Assembly (NCBI RefSeq): GCF_002723995.1
Contig: NZ_BEWP01000011.1
Span: forward strand, 1 to 57,127
Reading direction: 5' to 3'
DNA length: 57,127 bases
Source: Gluconobacter kondonii
GTDB taxonomy: Bacteria > Pseudomonadota > Alphaproteobacteria > Acetobacterales > Acetobacteraceae
Under the pieces are notes generated by a model. It was not told the origin of the DNA and searched no databases. It was given only the letters and a program-made list of their open reading frames with translations. This document shows positions 6,682 to 14,405 of this stretch, in pieces. Position numbers and translations under genes: made by a program. Positions within the stretch are counted from its first letter, which is position 1. Every line of letters begins with the position of its first letter.

Positions 6682-8730
6682 TTAAAATCCCATCGCATCG
6701 AGAGCGGCCAAGGTGTGCCGGAACCGGCCCCCTGTCTCTCTTGTCTTCGATTGCCCCTGCTGGCGCAGCCAGCCTGTCACGCGATGCTCGGCAGGGATTT
6801 CCTCAATGAAGCCTGACGGCCTCGCTGAAACACCCTGACGATAGCCGACACTGCTGATCGTGGCCTGCTGCATGGCGCGGGTCAGCGACACATAGGCCAG
6901 TCGGCGCTCTTCCTCATAGTTCCGCTCGCCCATCCCCGGAAAAACCGTCTCCTCCCAGGCAGGCAGGAAGACGTGGGGAAACTCCAGCCCCTTGGCCCGG
7001 TGCATGGTCATGAGCTGCACCCGATCACGCCCGCGCTCATTCGGTGAGGCCGTGGCCAGGGCTGCGTGCTCCAGAAGATCCTGAAGCCGGGTAAAGCCCT
7101 CGGCCAGCCCGACCAGCTCGGACAGGTTCTGCAAGGCCGTCTCCCCTTCTTCGGACGCGGCCTCCCGCCACATCGTATAGTAGCCGGTCTCCTTCAGGAG
7201 CGTATCGAGGCGGTCACAGAGCCGCATGTCCGGGATCTGCCCGATCCGGGAGATCGTCTCACGAAAGGCCAGCAGGCTGTCACGCACTTTCGCTGGCAGC
7301 GTTGCCGTGGTGACGGCCGCACACAGGCTCAGGCCGCGGTCCTGCGCGTCCTGCTCGATCTGGCCAAGCGCCTTGGCGCCAAGGCCGCGCCTGGGCACGT
7401 TGGCCACGCGACGGAACGCCTCATCGGACTGGCGGCTGTCCGGACAGGCCGCCAGCATCAGGAAGGCGAGCGCGTCCTTCACCACGGAGCGGTGATAGAA
7501 GCCGACATCGCCGATGATTTCGTAAGGGATCCGCGCCTTGAGCAGCGCTTCTTCCAGGGAACGGGACAGACGGTTGATCCGGTAGATCATCGCCATGTCG
7601 TGCCAGGCGACGCCTTCTGCCGCACGACGTCCCATCTCGGCCGCGATCGCGTCGGCCTCATCTGACGCATAATCGTAGGTGAGCACCTCAATCTTCTGAC
7701 CATCGCCCTTCTGGGTAAACAGCGTCTTCGGGATCCGGCCCGGGTCTCGCGCGATGATGGCATTGGCGGCCTGGAGGATATGATGCGTCGAGCGGAAGTT
7801 CTCTTCGAGCTTGAACAGTTTCGCTCCATCAAACTCCCGAACGAAGTTCCGGATGAAGCCGATTTTGGCCCCACGCCAAGAATATATTGATTGCGAATCA
7901 TCGCCCACGGCAAAGAGTTCCCGTGAGTATTCAGACATATAGGTGAGCCACAGCATCTGTGCATGGTTCACGTCCTGAAACTCATCGGCCATCACGGATG
8001 TGAAGCGCTGCGACCACCTGGCACGATAGGCTCTGTCGTTCATCAGCGCCAGTGTCGGCCACATCAGAAGGTCGGAAAAGTCGGCGGCATTCTGCTCGCG
8101 CAGGGTGGCCTGATAGATCTGGTACAGACGAACGGCGAACTCCCAGCCTTCGACATCGACCATCTGTCGGGCGGCACGGCGACGCTCGATCAGCCCGCGC
8201 ACCCAGGCCGGTGCGGCCTCAGGTGTCACGAGGTTTTCCTTCATATGCCCGATCCGCTCGCCCATCTTCTTGACCTGCCGAACGTCACACTTCTTGCCTG
8301 TGTCCGGTTCGGGCACAGTGTCGGGGTCCATGGCCTTCATGAGGCGGCGGATCAGCGCTGTGGCATCGTCCGCGTCGCGGATATCGAAGCCGGAGTGTAA
8401 CAGTGCCACCTCAGGCTCGGCCCGAAGCTGCCGCGCGCCGAGGCCATGAAACGTACCGAGCCAGAACGGAGCCTGTCCCTCGCCCAGGACACTGGTGATG
8501 CGCTCACGCATTTCCTGCGCGGCCTTGTTGGTGAAGGTCACACACAGGATCTGCGACGGACGCATCCCATACATCTGGATCCGGCACGCCACACCGGCCG
8601 TAAGCGTCTTGGTCTTTCCCGTTCCGGCTCCGGCCAGCACAAGAACCCGGCCAAGCGCCATGGCGGCCTCACGCTGCACAGAGGTCAGCGGATCCAGAAC
8701 CGGAGCGAGGGTCTGCGGATAAGAGGTCAT
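6682..8730 (-). CDS. UvrD/PcrA-type superfamily 1 DNA helicase
   Basis: A 682-residue ATP-dependent 3'-5' DNA helicase of the UvrD/Rep family. The motifs appear in order: Q-motif region SVQREA, Walker A AGAGTGKT (33-40), motif Ia TFTNKAAQEM, motif II DEFQD (about 248), motif III VGDDSQSIYSWRGA (about 280), motif IV LEENFRS, motif V MTMHRAKGLEF (about 580) and motif VI AYVSLTRA. The family acts in repair and rolling-circle or plasmid replication. Its ATG overlaps the stop of the upstream gene (ATGA). Placement with a TOPRIM primase-like protein suggests plasmid replication or processing. Confidence 0.93.
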   Translation of the reverse strand: MTSYPQTLAPVLDPLTSVQREAAMALGRVLVLAGAGTGKTKTLTAGVACRIQMYGMRPSQILCVTFTNKAAQEMRERITSVLGEGQAPFWLGTFHGLGARQLRAEPEVALLHSGFDIRDADDATALIRRLMKAMDPDTVPEPDTGKKCDVRQVKKMGERIGHMKENLVTPEAAPAWVRGLIERRRAARQMVDVEGWEFAVRLYQIYQATLREQNAADFSDLLMWPTLALMNDRAYRARWSQRFTSVMADEFQDVNHAQMLWLTYMSEYSRELFAVGDDSQSIYSWRGAKIGFIRNFVREFDGAKLFKLEENFRSTHHILQAANAIIARDPGRIPKTLFTQKGDGQKIEVLTYDYASDEADAIAAEMGRRAAEGVAWHDMAMIYRINRLSRSLEEALLKARIPYEIIGDVGFYHRSVVKDALAFLMLAACPDSRQSDEAFRRVANVPRRGLGAKALGQIEQDAQDRGLSLCAAVTTATLPAKVRDSLLAFRETISRIGQIPDMRLCDRLDTLLKETGYYTMWREAASEEGETALQNLSELVGLAEGFTRLQDLLEHAALATASPNERGRDRVQLMTMHRAKGLEFPHVFLPAWEETVFPGMGERNYEEERRLAYVSLTRAMQQATISSVGYRQGVSARPSGFIEEIPAEHRVTGWLRQQGQSKTRETGGRFRHTLAALDAMGF

Positions 8731-9398
8731 GCCGGCACCTGCTCAACGGGATAGACTTCAGACGCGACGGGATCCTCGACGGGAACGATATTGCTGCTGT
8801 CGGTGAAAAGGGTCAGCGGATGATAGAGGTTAAAGCCCTCATGAGGACCATCCCATCGTCCAGCAATCACAAGGGCCAGTGCGCGGTTCAGGCCGCTACC
8901 CAGCCACACAAGCTGATGCGGAACCGGCATTTCAGGCGCTTCAGGATCCGTACAGCCGAGGCGGCGCGCATGATCCATCCAGATCGCCGAGGCCTTTTCA
9001 TGGCCCAGCATGTTGAAGGTCAGGCCGGTCTTGATAACCATATGGTCGATATGCTGGCGGGCCGCGGAGCGGGTGTCGTTATACATCATGACGTCCTCAA
9101 AAGCCTTGGGGCAGGCTGACAGGGTGAGCGTTGGGAGTTCAGGTCCGTTCAGACGGACGATCGTGGATTTTCGGGTGAAGACGATCAGCTCGCCGTCGCG
9201 GTCCCAGCCGTCGTTCAGGCGATCGCCGCCGATGACGACCCCCTGCACCAGACCTTCGGGCGTCTGCGCCTCACAGAAGACTTCAGGGGCCGAGGTTCTC
9301 AGACCGGTTCTCTTCCAGACCCTGATGGCCTCTGCGTCCTGCCGCCACAGGATCAGTGTGACGGCCTGCCAGCTCAGACGGGATTTGCTCTGCTTCAT
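8727..9398 (-). CDS. Hypothetical protein in the TOPRIM-helicase operon
   Basis: An unrecognised 223-residue soluble protein. It begins with a basic segment (MKQSKSRLSW) and has mixed strand/helix content with no obvious nucleotide-binding or metal motif. ATGA overlaps join it on both sides: its start overlaps the stop of the TOPRIM gene and its stop overlaps the helicase start. The three proteins are therefore probably made in fixed ratio and may work together; that is inference from coupling. Confidence 0.65.
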   Translation of the reverse strand: MKQSKSRLSWQAVTLILWRQDAEAIRVWKRTGLRTSAPEVFCEAQTPEGLVQGVVIGGDRLNDGWDRDGELIVFTRKSTIVRLNGPELPTLTLSACPKAFEDVMMYNDTRSAARQHIDHMVIKTGLTFNMLGHEKASAIWMDHARRLGCTDPEAPEMPVPHQLVWLGSGLNRALALVIAGRWDGPHEGFNLYHPLTLFTDSSNIVPVEDPVASEVYPVEQVPA

Positions 9399-10375
9399 GC
9401 CGCCACGTCCTGACGGGCGCGGCGCTGCAGAACAGCGTTCCAGTCCTTGTCTTCGCCTTTGGGCGAGTACCGCAGGGGCTTGAGCCCGGCTTCGCGGATC
9501 ATGGGCGCATAGATCTCTTCGTAACGGTCGCCCTGGGCATCGCCGTCCACGACGATCATGACGCGGCCGCCAGCCTCGATCGTACCAAGAAGAGCACGGA
9601 ACTCCTCCATCGCTTCGGGGCTCATGCCGCCTCCGGTCGAGACATACAGGCTGGGGTCTGCGAAGAACGGATCCATGGCCGCATAGGACAGGACGTCGAT
9701 GCCGGACTCACCGATGACCAGACGAACGGGCTTCACTCCTTTTTCGCCAGTCCTCATCCGAAAGAGCATTTTGCCACCGCCGCCCGAGGAGAAACCACGA
9801 TATTCCGGCCCGCGCATCTCCATGCCCGTCAGCTCGCCCGCATTGTTGTGATGGGCGAACCAGGCCGTGCCCTTCATGCCTTCACGCAGGAGACCCTGCT
9901 GGTTCGCGAGATGGAGAATACGTTCCGGCAAAGCCCGGTCGCGGGTCAGATAGGTCCAGGCAGCCGACCCCGGCTGGGGAGCCTGACGGTTCTTCCACAT
10001 ATAGTTTGGATCGCGTGCGGGTTTGCGCTCTTTCGGCTCTGCGATGTACTCAGCCCCGCTCGGCGTCAGGCCAAGCATTCCACGGAGTTCCACGCGTGCG
10101 TTGCCAAGGGACATCCCGGGATTGAGAAAGCGGACCAGGTCGATGACCGAGCCTTTGACGATCGAAGACGAATTGTGCGGATCCCACCAGCCCTTGCCGC
10201 CATGGGTCACGATGATGCTCTCGCCCTTCTGGCGACGGAAACGCATGTGACGGGCCGAGCTTTCGGAGCGGACGAACCTGTAACCGGCCTGCTCCAGAAC
10301 AACGATGCAACTGATCTCGTCACGGAACTTCTGGAGTTCCTCGTTCATCTGCTGGGGCGTGTTCTGGTAAGCCAT
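9395..10375 (-). CDS. DUF3991/TOPRIM plasmid primase-like protein
   Basis: A 326-residue protein. The N-terminal part has the zinc-free primase-like signature HMRFRRQKGESIIVTHGGKGWWDPHN followed by GSVIDLVRFL, typical of DUF3991-containing proteins. The C-terminal TOPRIM domain shows the conserved Glu in LVIGESGIDVLSY (about 222) and the DxD-like VDGDAQGD (about 277). Such proteins prime DNA or act in plasmid transfer and replication. The ATG at 10375 has a strong GGGAGGA eight bases upstream. It heads a four-gene coupled operon with a 223-residue unknown, a UvrD-like helicase and a CxxC protein. Confidence 0.85.
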   Translation of the reverse strand: MAYQNTPQQMNEELQKFRDEISCIVVLEQAGYRFVRSESSARHMRFRRQKGESIIVTHGGKGWWDPHNSSSIVKGSVIDLVRFLNPGMSLGNARVELRGMLGLTPSGAEYIAEPKERKPARDPNYMWKNRQAPQPGSAAWTYLTRDRALPERILHLANQQGLLREGMKGTAWFAHHNNAGELTGMEMRGPEYRGFSSGGGGKMLFRMRTGEKGVKPVRLVIGESGIDVLSYAAMDPFFADPSLYVSTGGGMSPEAMEEFRALLGTIEAGGRVMIVVDGDAQGDRYEEIYAPMIREAGLKPLRYSPKGEDKDWNAVLQRRARQDVAA

Positions 10376-10420
10376 GGCGGAATATCCTCCCGAACGTCCG
10401 TTACTTTCGATCTGTGGAAA

Positions 10421-10455
10421 GTATAGTAAATATACGTCACAATATCCAATGAATA
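10421..10455 (-). promoter_or_regulatory. Palindromic region upstream of the TOPRIM operon
   Basis: GTATA-GTAAA-TATAC (10421-10435) is a perfect 5-bp inverted repeat about 45 bases before the TOPRIM start. Beside it, TATCCAATGAATA (10443-10455) differs by one base from the palindrome core in the 3854-3874 promoter read on its other strand. A common regulator of the two operons would explain this; AT-rich promoter sequence is the alternative. Confidence 0.42.
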
Positions 10456-10951
10456 CAACGGAATATCGCGGAATATATTTACTTGATTGATTGGAATAGT
10501 TCTTGCGTCCCGAGCGACAAAAACCAGTTTTTCTTGTTCGTCCTGCGGGGGTTTCGGGGGCAGCGCAGCCCCCGGTGTTGCCGCTGAAAGGAGATGTGTG
10601 GAGACGTTTTTCTCGTCCCGTCCTGCCAGGAACACGACAGTTGCGGACCGAGGGTGTCAGGACCGGAAGACTGCGGATCGACAAAAGCGGGTTGCGGGCA
10701 GCGCGGGACAACGTCTTGCGATGAACGCGGCCCTCTTTTGACGAAAGACGCGGTCTGTAGCCCGAAGGGTTGTCTTGAGACCCTCGGACCGTGACTGTCA
10801 CACTGATCGCATGACGGCGAGGTCGGAACACAGCTCCGTGCCACCCCGCAAGGGGTGGTTGAAGCGGCAACGTCTGATGGTTCGGCATGAACGGATCCTT
10901 CAAGAAGTGTCCCCAGTCTGCCCGTGCCATCTGCGACTAACGCACTCTGCC
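10456..10951. other. Non-coding stretch upstream of the TOPRIM operon
   Basis: About 500 bases in which I see no supportable gene: open frames here are low-complexity and lack ribosome sites. It contains the hairpin CGGGGGC-N6-GCCCCCG (10556-10562/10569-10575), a near-inverted pair GACCGAGGGT / ACCCTCGGAC more than 100 bases apart (about 10646 and 10780), and many short A/T runs. It could be a long leader RNA, an origin or a priming site for the TOPRIM protein. None of these can be decided from the sequence alone. Confidence 0.4.
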
Positions 10952-11122
10952 TCAGTTTTTTTTCGAAGACCCTGTGTCGGCCATCCCGTCTTCGTCCTTC
11001 TTCGTCTGCCCTTTCTGTCGCTCCAGTTCCGCCAGTGTCCGTCTCACGGCCTGCGAGAACCGCGTCTTTCCCTCCCAGAAACGGCGTGAGTACGCGCGGC
11101 GGTTCATGGTCGCCATCCTCAT
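10952..11122 (-). CDS. Small basic protein, 56 aa
   Basis: A 56-residue, strongly basic peptide (MRMATMNRRAYSRRFWEGKTRF, ending in KKDEDGMADTGSSKKN). The start is set by an ATGA overlap with the upstream 73-residue gene. No family is recognised. The basic N-terminal half and helical middle (AVRRTLAELERQKG) would suit nucleic-acid binding. Confidence 0.5.
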   Translation of the reverse strand: MRMATMNRRAYSRRFWEGKTRFSQAVRRTLAELERQKGQTKKDEDGMADTGSSKKN

Positions 11123-11340
11123 GCCACACCTTCCGGACGATCGAGGCTGTCCAGGAGCTTTTCCTGCGAGCGGCGGCGCAGCGTCGCGGCCTTGCGGCGG
11201 AAACCGGCCGTCAGACGCGATGGCAGCATGAGGGACTGATCCGTGTCTTCTAGGAACACGGCCTCTGCCATCAGGCGGGCGCTCAGGGCGCGCGCCTGAC
11301 TGCGGGGAACTGTGAGGGGAGCGGGCGTCGAATAGAACAT
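11119..11340 (-). CDS. Small hypothetical protein, 73 aa
   Basis: Unrecognised. The ATG at 11340 is preferred over an in-frame ATG at 11364 because AGGAGG lies only four bases before it. The protein has a Pro-rich beginning and a basic helical end (SRLTAGFRRKAATLRRRSQEK). Its stop overlaps the start of the 56-residue gene, forming a two-gene unit directly downstream of the ssb terminator. Confidence 0.5.
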   Translation of the reverse strand: MFYSTPAPLTVPRSQARALSARLMAEAVFLEDTDQSLMLPSRLTAGFRRKAATLRRRSQEKLLDSLDRPEGVA

Positions 11341-11380
11341 AAAGCCTCCTGAAACCCGTCTCATTCAGGAAGCGGGTATA

Positions 11381-11404
11381 AAAAGACCGGCTGCATGGCC
11401 GGTT
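11381..11404 (-). terminator. Rho-independent terminator after ssb
   Basis: Read on the minus strand, ACCGGC-CATGCA-GCCGGT forms a 6-bp stem with a 6-nt loop, followed by CTTTTTAT. It lies 29 bases after the ssb stop codon. Confidence 0.75.
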
Positions 11405-11432
11405 TGCGTGCATGTTTCGAAGAAAGAGGACG

Positions 11433-11783
11433 TCAGCGTCCCGGATCGGTAAGGATCATCACATCTCCGTCCTGGGCGCTCACGACGATCTCGGTCTCAG
11501 GGGGCGCCTGATCTGTGCGGGGACGGGGCTCGTAAGCGCCGCGCACGAACACGAGCTGGCCCTTGCGGGCGCGTCGCTCCAGAAGATCTGTCAGAAAGTC
11601 GTTGTGGCAGACAATCCTGTGCCACACGGTCTGAGGGACACGGCGACCGGTGTGCGTGTCGGTACGGTGGCTGTCCGTCGCAAGACGGAAGAGAGCCACG
11701 CGGTGTCCGTCCTGCCCTGTGCGGATCTCCGGATCCGCACCAAGGTTGCCAATGACGATGGCAAGGCTGAGGGTCTGAACCAT
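11433..11783 (-). CDS. ssb: Single-stranded DNA-binding protein (SSB)
   Basis: A 116-residue OB-fold SSB. The N terminus (LSLAIVIGNLGADPEIRTGQDGHRVALFRLAT) matches the family's NKVILIGNLGxDPExR pattern, followed by the VWHRIVCHNDFLTDLLERRARKGQLVFVRGAYE block for the tetramer core. It is shorter than chromosomal SSB (about 170 residues) and lacks the acidic DDDIPF tail, ending instead in GDVMILTDPGR. It therefore probably lacks the usual partner-binding tip. AAAAGGA sits seven bases before the ATG. A terminator follows directly. Confidence 0.92.
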   Translation of the reverse strand: MVQTLSLAIVIGNLGADPEIRTGQDGHRVALFRLATDSHRTDTHTGRRVPQTVWHRIVCHNDFLTDLLERRARKGQLVFVRGAYEPRPRTDQAPPETEIVVSAQDGDVMILTDPGR

Positions 11784-11809
11784 TGTTCTGTCCTTTTCGC
11801 TGGCCCGTG

Positions 11810-12331
11810 TCAGAAAAGCTCGGCCTGCACGGGCGCGGCAGGGGGAGACTGATGTGTGGTTGGCAGGGCAATCCGGAAGCGGTCTGCAAGACGCGCCAGA
11901 TCGGCCCGGTCGCGCGCCTCCTGCTCGGCGGCAAGGGCGCGCGTGTAGGCCTCGATCAGGCCGCTGCCGATGAGGCGGTTGCGGATGTCGCGCTCGACGT
12001 CCGACCAGGTCCAGGCCGGATCGCCATAACAGCCGTACAGGACGATGCCGCGCAGGAAGCCCAGACGCGCCTGTGTCGTAGAGAACTGCGCCCCCCAGAA
12101 GCCGTGGATGTCGTAATGGGCGATATGCCCGAACATCTGGCTCAGGCGGTTGTAGAGCGTGCGGTTCCATGCGCTCTGCGGAAACCCGCGTGCGATGAAT
12201 GACAGCAGCGCGTTTCCGATCTTCGCCTTCTCGGCCGCGTCGCTGAACTGCGTTGCCGTCAGGCCCTGAGGCTGGATCGGCGGCCGTCGCAGCGCGGGAC
12301 ACGCGATGGACGCTGGCTCAGGCCCGTTCAT
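11810..12331 (-). CDS. Hypothetical protein, 173 aa
   Basis: An unrecognised, mostly helical protein. A central segment with many aromatics (GHIAHYDIHGFWGAQFSTTQARLGFL, then LYGCYGDPAWTWSDVERDI) resembles a globular helical domain; the end is a charged helix (AAEQEARDRADLARLADRF) with a Pro-rich tail. It starts in an ATGA overlap with the 116-residue gene upstream and ends 26 bases before ssb, so it probably shares the transcript with SSB and may act on single-stranded DNA; that is positional inference. Confidence 0.62.
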   Translation of the reverse strand: MNGPEPASIACPALRRPPIQPQGLTATQFSDAAEKAKIGNALLSFIARGFPQSAWNRTLYNRLSQMFGHIAHYDIHGFWGAQFSTTQARLGFLRGIVLYGCYGDPAWTWSDVERDIRNRLIGSGLIEAYTRALAAEQEARDRADLARLADRFRIALPTTHQSPPAAPVQAELF

Positions 12332-12678
12332 GAGCGCACCTCATGGGCGAGCATCGCCTCGACCTGAGTGAGGTAGGCTTTGAACGGCGTCTCTTCAGGA
12401 ATCACCCTGATCCAGTGTTCGGTGCCCAGAGACCCTTTCCAGCGGGCGTCGCAGAAGCCCTCGGGATGATCGCTCCCACGCTCGGGTGTCACAGACACAA
12501 GAAAGGAGGCGTCCGGGTAGTCGTCGTGCAGGCGTGCACCGTATTCGGCTACTGCCGCCCGGATCCCTGCAAGGTCAGCCGCCTCGATCCGTTTCTGTCT
12601 GTAGCGGTAGGGGGATGAACAGGAGATGAGGCTCCCGTGAGAGGCCGCAGGGATGGCGGCCAGGGTGTATGTCGGCAT
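12328..12678 (-). CDS. Hypothetical protein, 116 aa
   Basis: Unrecognised. The ATG at 12678 is chosen over an upstream in-frame start because GGAG is six bases before it. It contains HDDYPDASFLVSVTPERGSDHPEGF and an aromatic-rich DARWKGSLGTEHWIRVIP, a beta-type pattern without known catalytic residues. It is the first gene of a unit with the 173-residue protein and ssb, coupled through ATGA. Confidence 0.58.
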   Translation of the reverse strand: MPTYTLAAIPAASHGSLISCSSPYRYRQKRIEAADLAGIRAAVAEYGARLHDDYPDASFLVSVTPERGSDHPEGFCDARWKGSLGTEHWIRVIPEETPFKAYLTQVEAMLAHEVRS

Positions 12679-12700
12679 GGTGATCTCCACACAGGACACG

Positions 12701-12718
12701 GCCGCCCGTGAGGGCGGC
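12701..12718 (-). terminator. GC hairpin between two minus-strand genes
   Basis: GCCGCCC-GTGA-GGGCGGC is a perfect 7-bp stem with a 4-nt loop lying 14 bases past the stop of the small membrane protein gene. It has no U-tract, so termination is uncertain; the near-identical hairpin at 13487-13508 suggests a reused plasmid module. Confidence 0.45.
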
Positions 12719-12732
12719 TGATCTCGGATCGG

Positions 12733-12861
12733 TCAGAGAAAGGCGGGAAGCACCACCACCAGAACGATGAAGGCTGCAAACAGCGCTGCACCTCCTACGA
12801 AGCCCGCGACTTCGAGCCATTCTGTGCGGTTGCGGGGACGCAGATCGGAAATGTCGGCCAT
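12733..12861 (-). CDS. Small single-pass membrane protein, 42 aa
   Basis: A 42-residue peptide: a polar N terminus (MADISDLRPRNRTEW) and one hydrophobic helix (VAGFVGGAALFAAFIVLVVVLPAFL) reaching the C terminus. AAGGAG lies six bases before the ATG, supporting translation. It probably sits in the inner membrane with its N terminus in the cytoplasm (Arg residues before the helix). The gene is monocistronic-looking, with structured module ii directly upstream and a GC hairpin downstream. Function is unknown. Confidence 0.62.
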   Translation of the reverse strand: MADISDLRPRNRTEWLEVAGFVGGAALFAAFIVLVVVLPAFL

Positions 12862-12884
12862 GTCATTCTCCTTTTTTCTTCCAT

Positions 12885-13000
12885 GACCCTTTCCGGCGAC
12901 CGCAGCGGGGACTGGCTGGCAAAGGCGCTGCAACGCAGCGGGATCGGACGACCCGCAGCGCAGCGAGGACACGGCCGACCCACCCTTTGCCAGACAGGCT
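12885..13000. repeat. Structured intergenic module, copy ii
   Basis: The outer stem is CTGGCAAAGG/CCTTTGCCAG (12916-12925/12984-12993), a perfect 10 bp. The first inner hairpin is CGCTGC-AAC-GCAGCG (12926-12940). The second arm, GG-A-TCGG (from 12941) with CCGA-C-CC (ending about 12981), surrounds the shared apical string GCGAGGACACG. A long pyrimidine tract follows (13015-13055). It lies directly 5' of the 42-residue membrane protein gene. Confidence 0.72.
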
Positions 13001-13056
13001 CCGGTGTGGTGCCTGCCCTCCCTTTTTCCCCTTCCCCCTTTTTCTTTTCCCGTCTC

Positions 13057-13464
13057 CTACTGCGCGAGGTTGGCGACCTGTCGCGCCAGACGGGCACAGA
13101 GCGCGCGCGTCACAGGATCGTCCTCGTCCACGATGGCCCCGGTCAGGACAGGCAGAAGGCGGCGCGCTTCAGGGGCGGAGAGATCCAGATGCCAGCACGC
13201 ACCGAGCTGCGTGGCCACGGCGTCCGGCTGATCGACCGGGCGGACAGATACGGAGACTTCGTTACCGTCCACGTTTTCAGGTTCGAGAACGGCCTTCTGA
13301 CCGTCTGGCAGGCGAACCGGGCGCAGCCCGCTCTCGCTCGCCTCGTCGGCCGTCGCGTCCAGCACGAGCTGACCGGCTGCCTCGGCCGTCTCGGCCTCGA
13401 CCTCAAAGTTGACGCGATCTGAGAGAAGCTGGCGCTCGCTGAGCGTCACAATAAAAACGGGCAT
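13057..13464 (-). CDS. Hypothetical protein, 135 aa
   Basis: Unrecognised. It starts with a strand pattern (MPVFIVTLSERQLLSDRVNFEVEAETAEAAGQLVLDA) that looks like a small alpha/beta domain; the second half is helical (SAPEARRLLPVLTGAIVDEDDPVTRALCARLARQVANL). No motif suggests catalysis. It is acidic and has no membrane segment. The gene follows the terminator hairpin at 13485-13510 and is followed by a long pyrimidine tract (purine-rich in its own RNA). Confidence 0.55.
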   Translation of the reverse strand: MPVFIVTLSERQLLSDRVNFEVEAETAEAAGQLVLDATADEASESGLRPVRLPDGQKAVLEPENVDGNEVSVSVRPVDQPDAVATQLGACWHLDLSAPEARRLLPVLTGAIVDEDDPVTRALCARLARQVANLAQ

Positions 13465-13480
13465 GTCAGGCTCCAGAAAT

Positions 13481-13510
13481 GGAAAAGGCCGCCCCGGAGC
13501 GGGCGGCCTT
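13481..13510 (-). terminator. Rho-independent terminator-like hairpin
   Basis: AAGGCCGCCC-N6-GGGCGGCCTT (13485-13494/13501-13510) is a perfect 10-bp stem; on the minus strand it is followed by TTCC. It lies 27 bases after the stop of the LPD29-like gene and just before the start of the 135-residue gene. Confidence 0.6.
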
Positions 13511-13536
13511 GAAGGGCGGACGAAAAAAGAAAAGGC

Positions 13537-14217
13537 TCAGTCGCTCACATATTCGGAGCTGCCGAACACGTCCTGCCAGGGACTGTTACTCGTCAGGTGG
13601 CAGTCAGACTGCCAGTCGTAATATCCGGACTTGAACCGCGAGGTGATGGCCTGGAGGGTTTCGGTCGCCGTCTCGTTCAGATCCTCCTCGGTCTGCACGG
13701 TCACACTGCCGTAATCGCGTTTGCGGACGGAGAACTTGACCTTCGGGAACGCCTTTTTCAGCATCCGACGGATGTTTTTGGCGGCCAGCGTGCCACTGCT
13801 GTCGTCGCCCTGCTCCAGATGGGCATAGTCCGGATTGACGCGGAGTGCTGCGACCTCAGCGGCATGTTCCGCTTTGGCGCGTGCCTCAGCCGCGACCTTC
13901 TCGGCCTCCACCTCTGCGGCATGGGTGCGAAGGAAGGCGATCTCTTCAGCGCTCGCCAGTCCCTTGTCGGCTTCGATCCGCCACTGGACACCGCGCAGAA
14001 TGGCCTCGGGCAGACGACGGGAGATCGAGCCACAGGCAAAGACGATGTCATAGGAGGCGCTCCCGCCCGACACGATGGCCCCGCCACGCGACAGGGACCG
14101 GACGGTGGTCGGGCTTTCCTTGCCATGAACGGCCATGACGATCCCGGCTCCCCGGCTGTAGAGATGGGTGTAAACGCGGGTGCCGACCTGAACGGTAACG
14201 AGAGAGGGGACGAACAT
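13537..14217 (-). CDS. LPD29-like plasmid accessory protein
   Basis: A 226-residue protein. The C-terminal third (NIRRMLKKAFPKVKFSVRKRDYGSVTV) resembles LPD29, a large-polyvalent-protein-associated domain found in phage and plasmid proteins; the assignment is by eye. The middle is an alanine- and glutamate-rich coiled-coil-like helix (AAEVEAEKVAAEARAKAEHAAEVAALR, about residues 100-126). AAGGA lies seven bases before the ATG. It has structured module iii upstream and a terminator downstream, so it is probably its own transcription unit. Confidence 0.62.
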   Translation of the reverse strand: MFVPSLVTVQVGTRVYTHLYSRGAGIVMAVHGKESPTTVRSLSRGGAIVSGGSASYDIVFACGSISRRLPEAILRGVQWRIEADKGLASAEEIAFLRTHAAEVEAEKVAAEARAKAEHAAEVAALRVNPDYAHLEQGDDSSGTLAAKNIRRMLKKAFPKVKFSVRKRDYGSVTVQTEEDLNETATETLQAITSRFKSGYYDWQSDCHLTSNSPWQDVFGSSEYVSD

Positions 14218-14270
14218 CGTCTGATCCTTTTCCTTTGGATTTTCGTGATGTCTTCTCCAGCGTCAGCGCG

Positions 14271-14350
14271 GGACGGCCGGGTCAAAAGCGGCGCGTGCGC
14301 CGGCACCGGAGGCGGCGCAGCCGGTGAGGAGCCACCTTTTGACCCGGACG
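14271..14350. repeat. Structured intergenic module, copy iii
   Basis: The outer stem CCGGGTCAAAAG/CTTTTGACCCGG (14277-14288/14336-14347) is a perfect 12 bp. It encloses CGGCGC-GT-GCGCCG (14289-14302) and CACCGG-N11-CCGGTG (14304-14309/14321-14326). The shape is one outer stem and two inner hairpins. A pyrimidine tract follows, and the LPD29-like gene starts 54 bases to the left. Confidence 0.72.
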
Positions 14351-14405
14351 GAGCGCGATGGCAGCGCCCCTCCCCGCCTTTCCTTTTCTTTCCCCTCTCC
14401 CGGCT

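Noticed and set aside
10376-10930. N-terminal extension of the TOPRIM protein by 185 residues
   Set aside because: The extension has no ribosome site and low-complexity Arg/Ser/Thr content, whereas ATG 10375 has a strong GGGAGGA and matches the family start.
12701-12718. Confident rho-independent terminator
   Set aside because: The stem is perfect but no U-tract follows, so it is listed only as a hairpin with low confidence.
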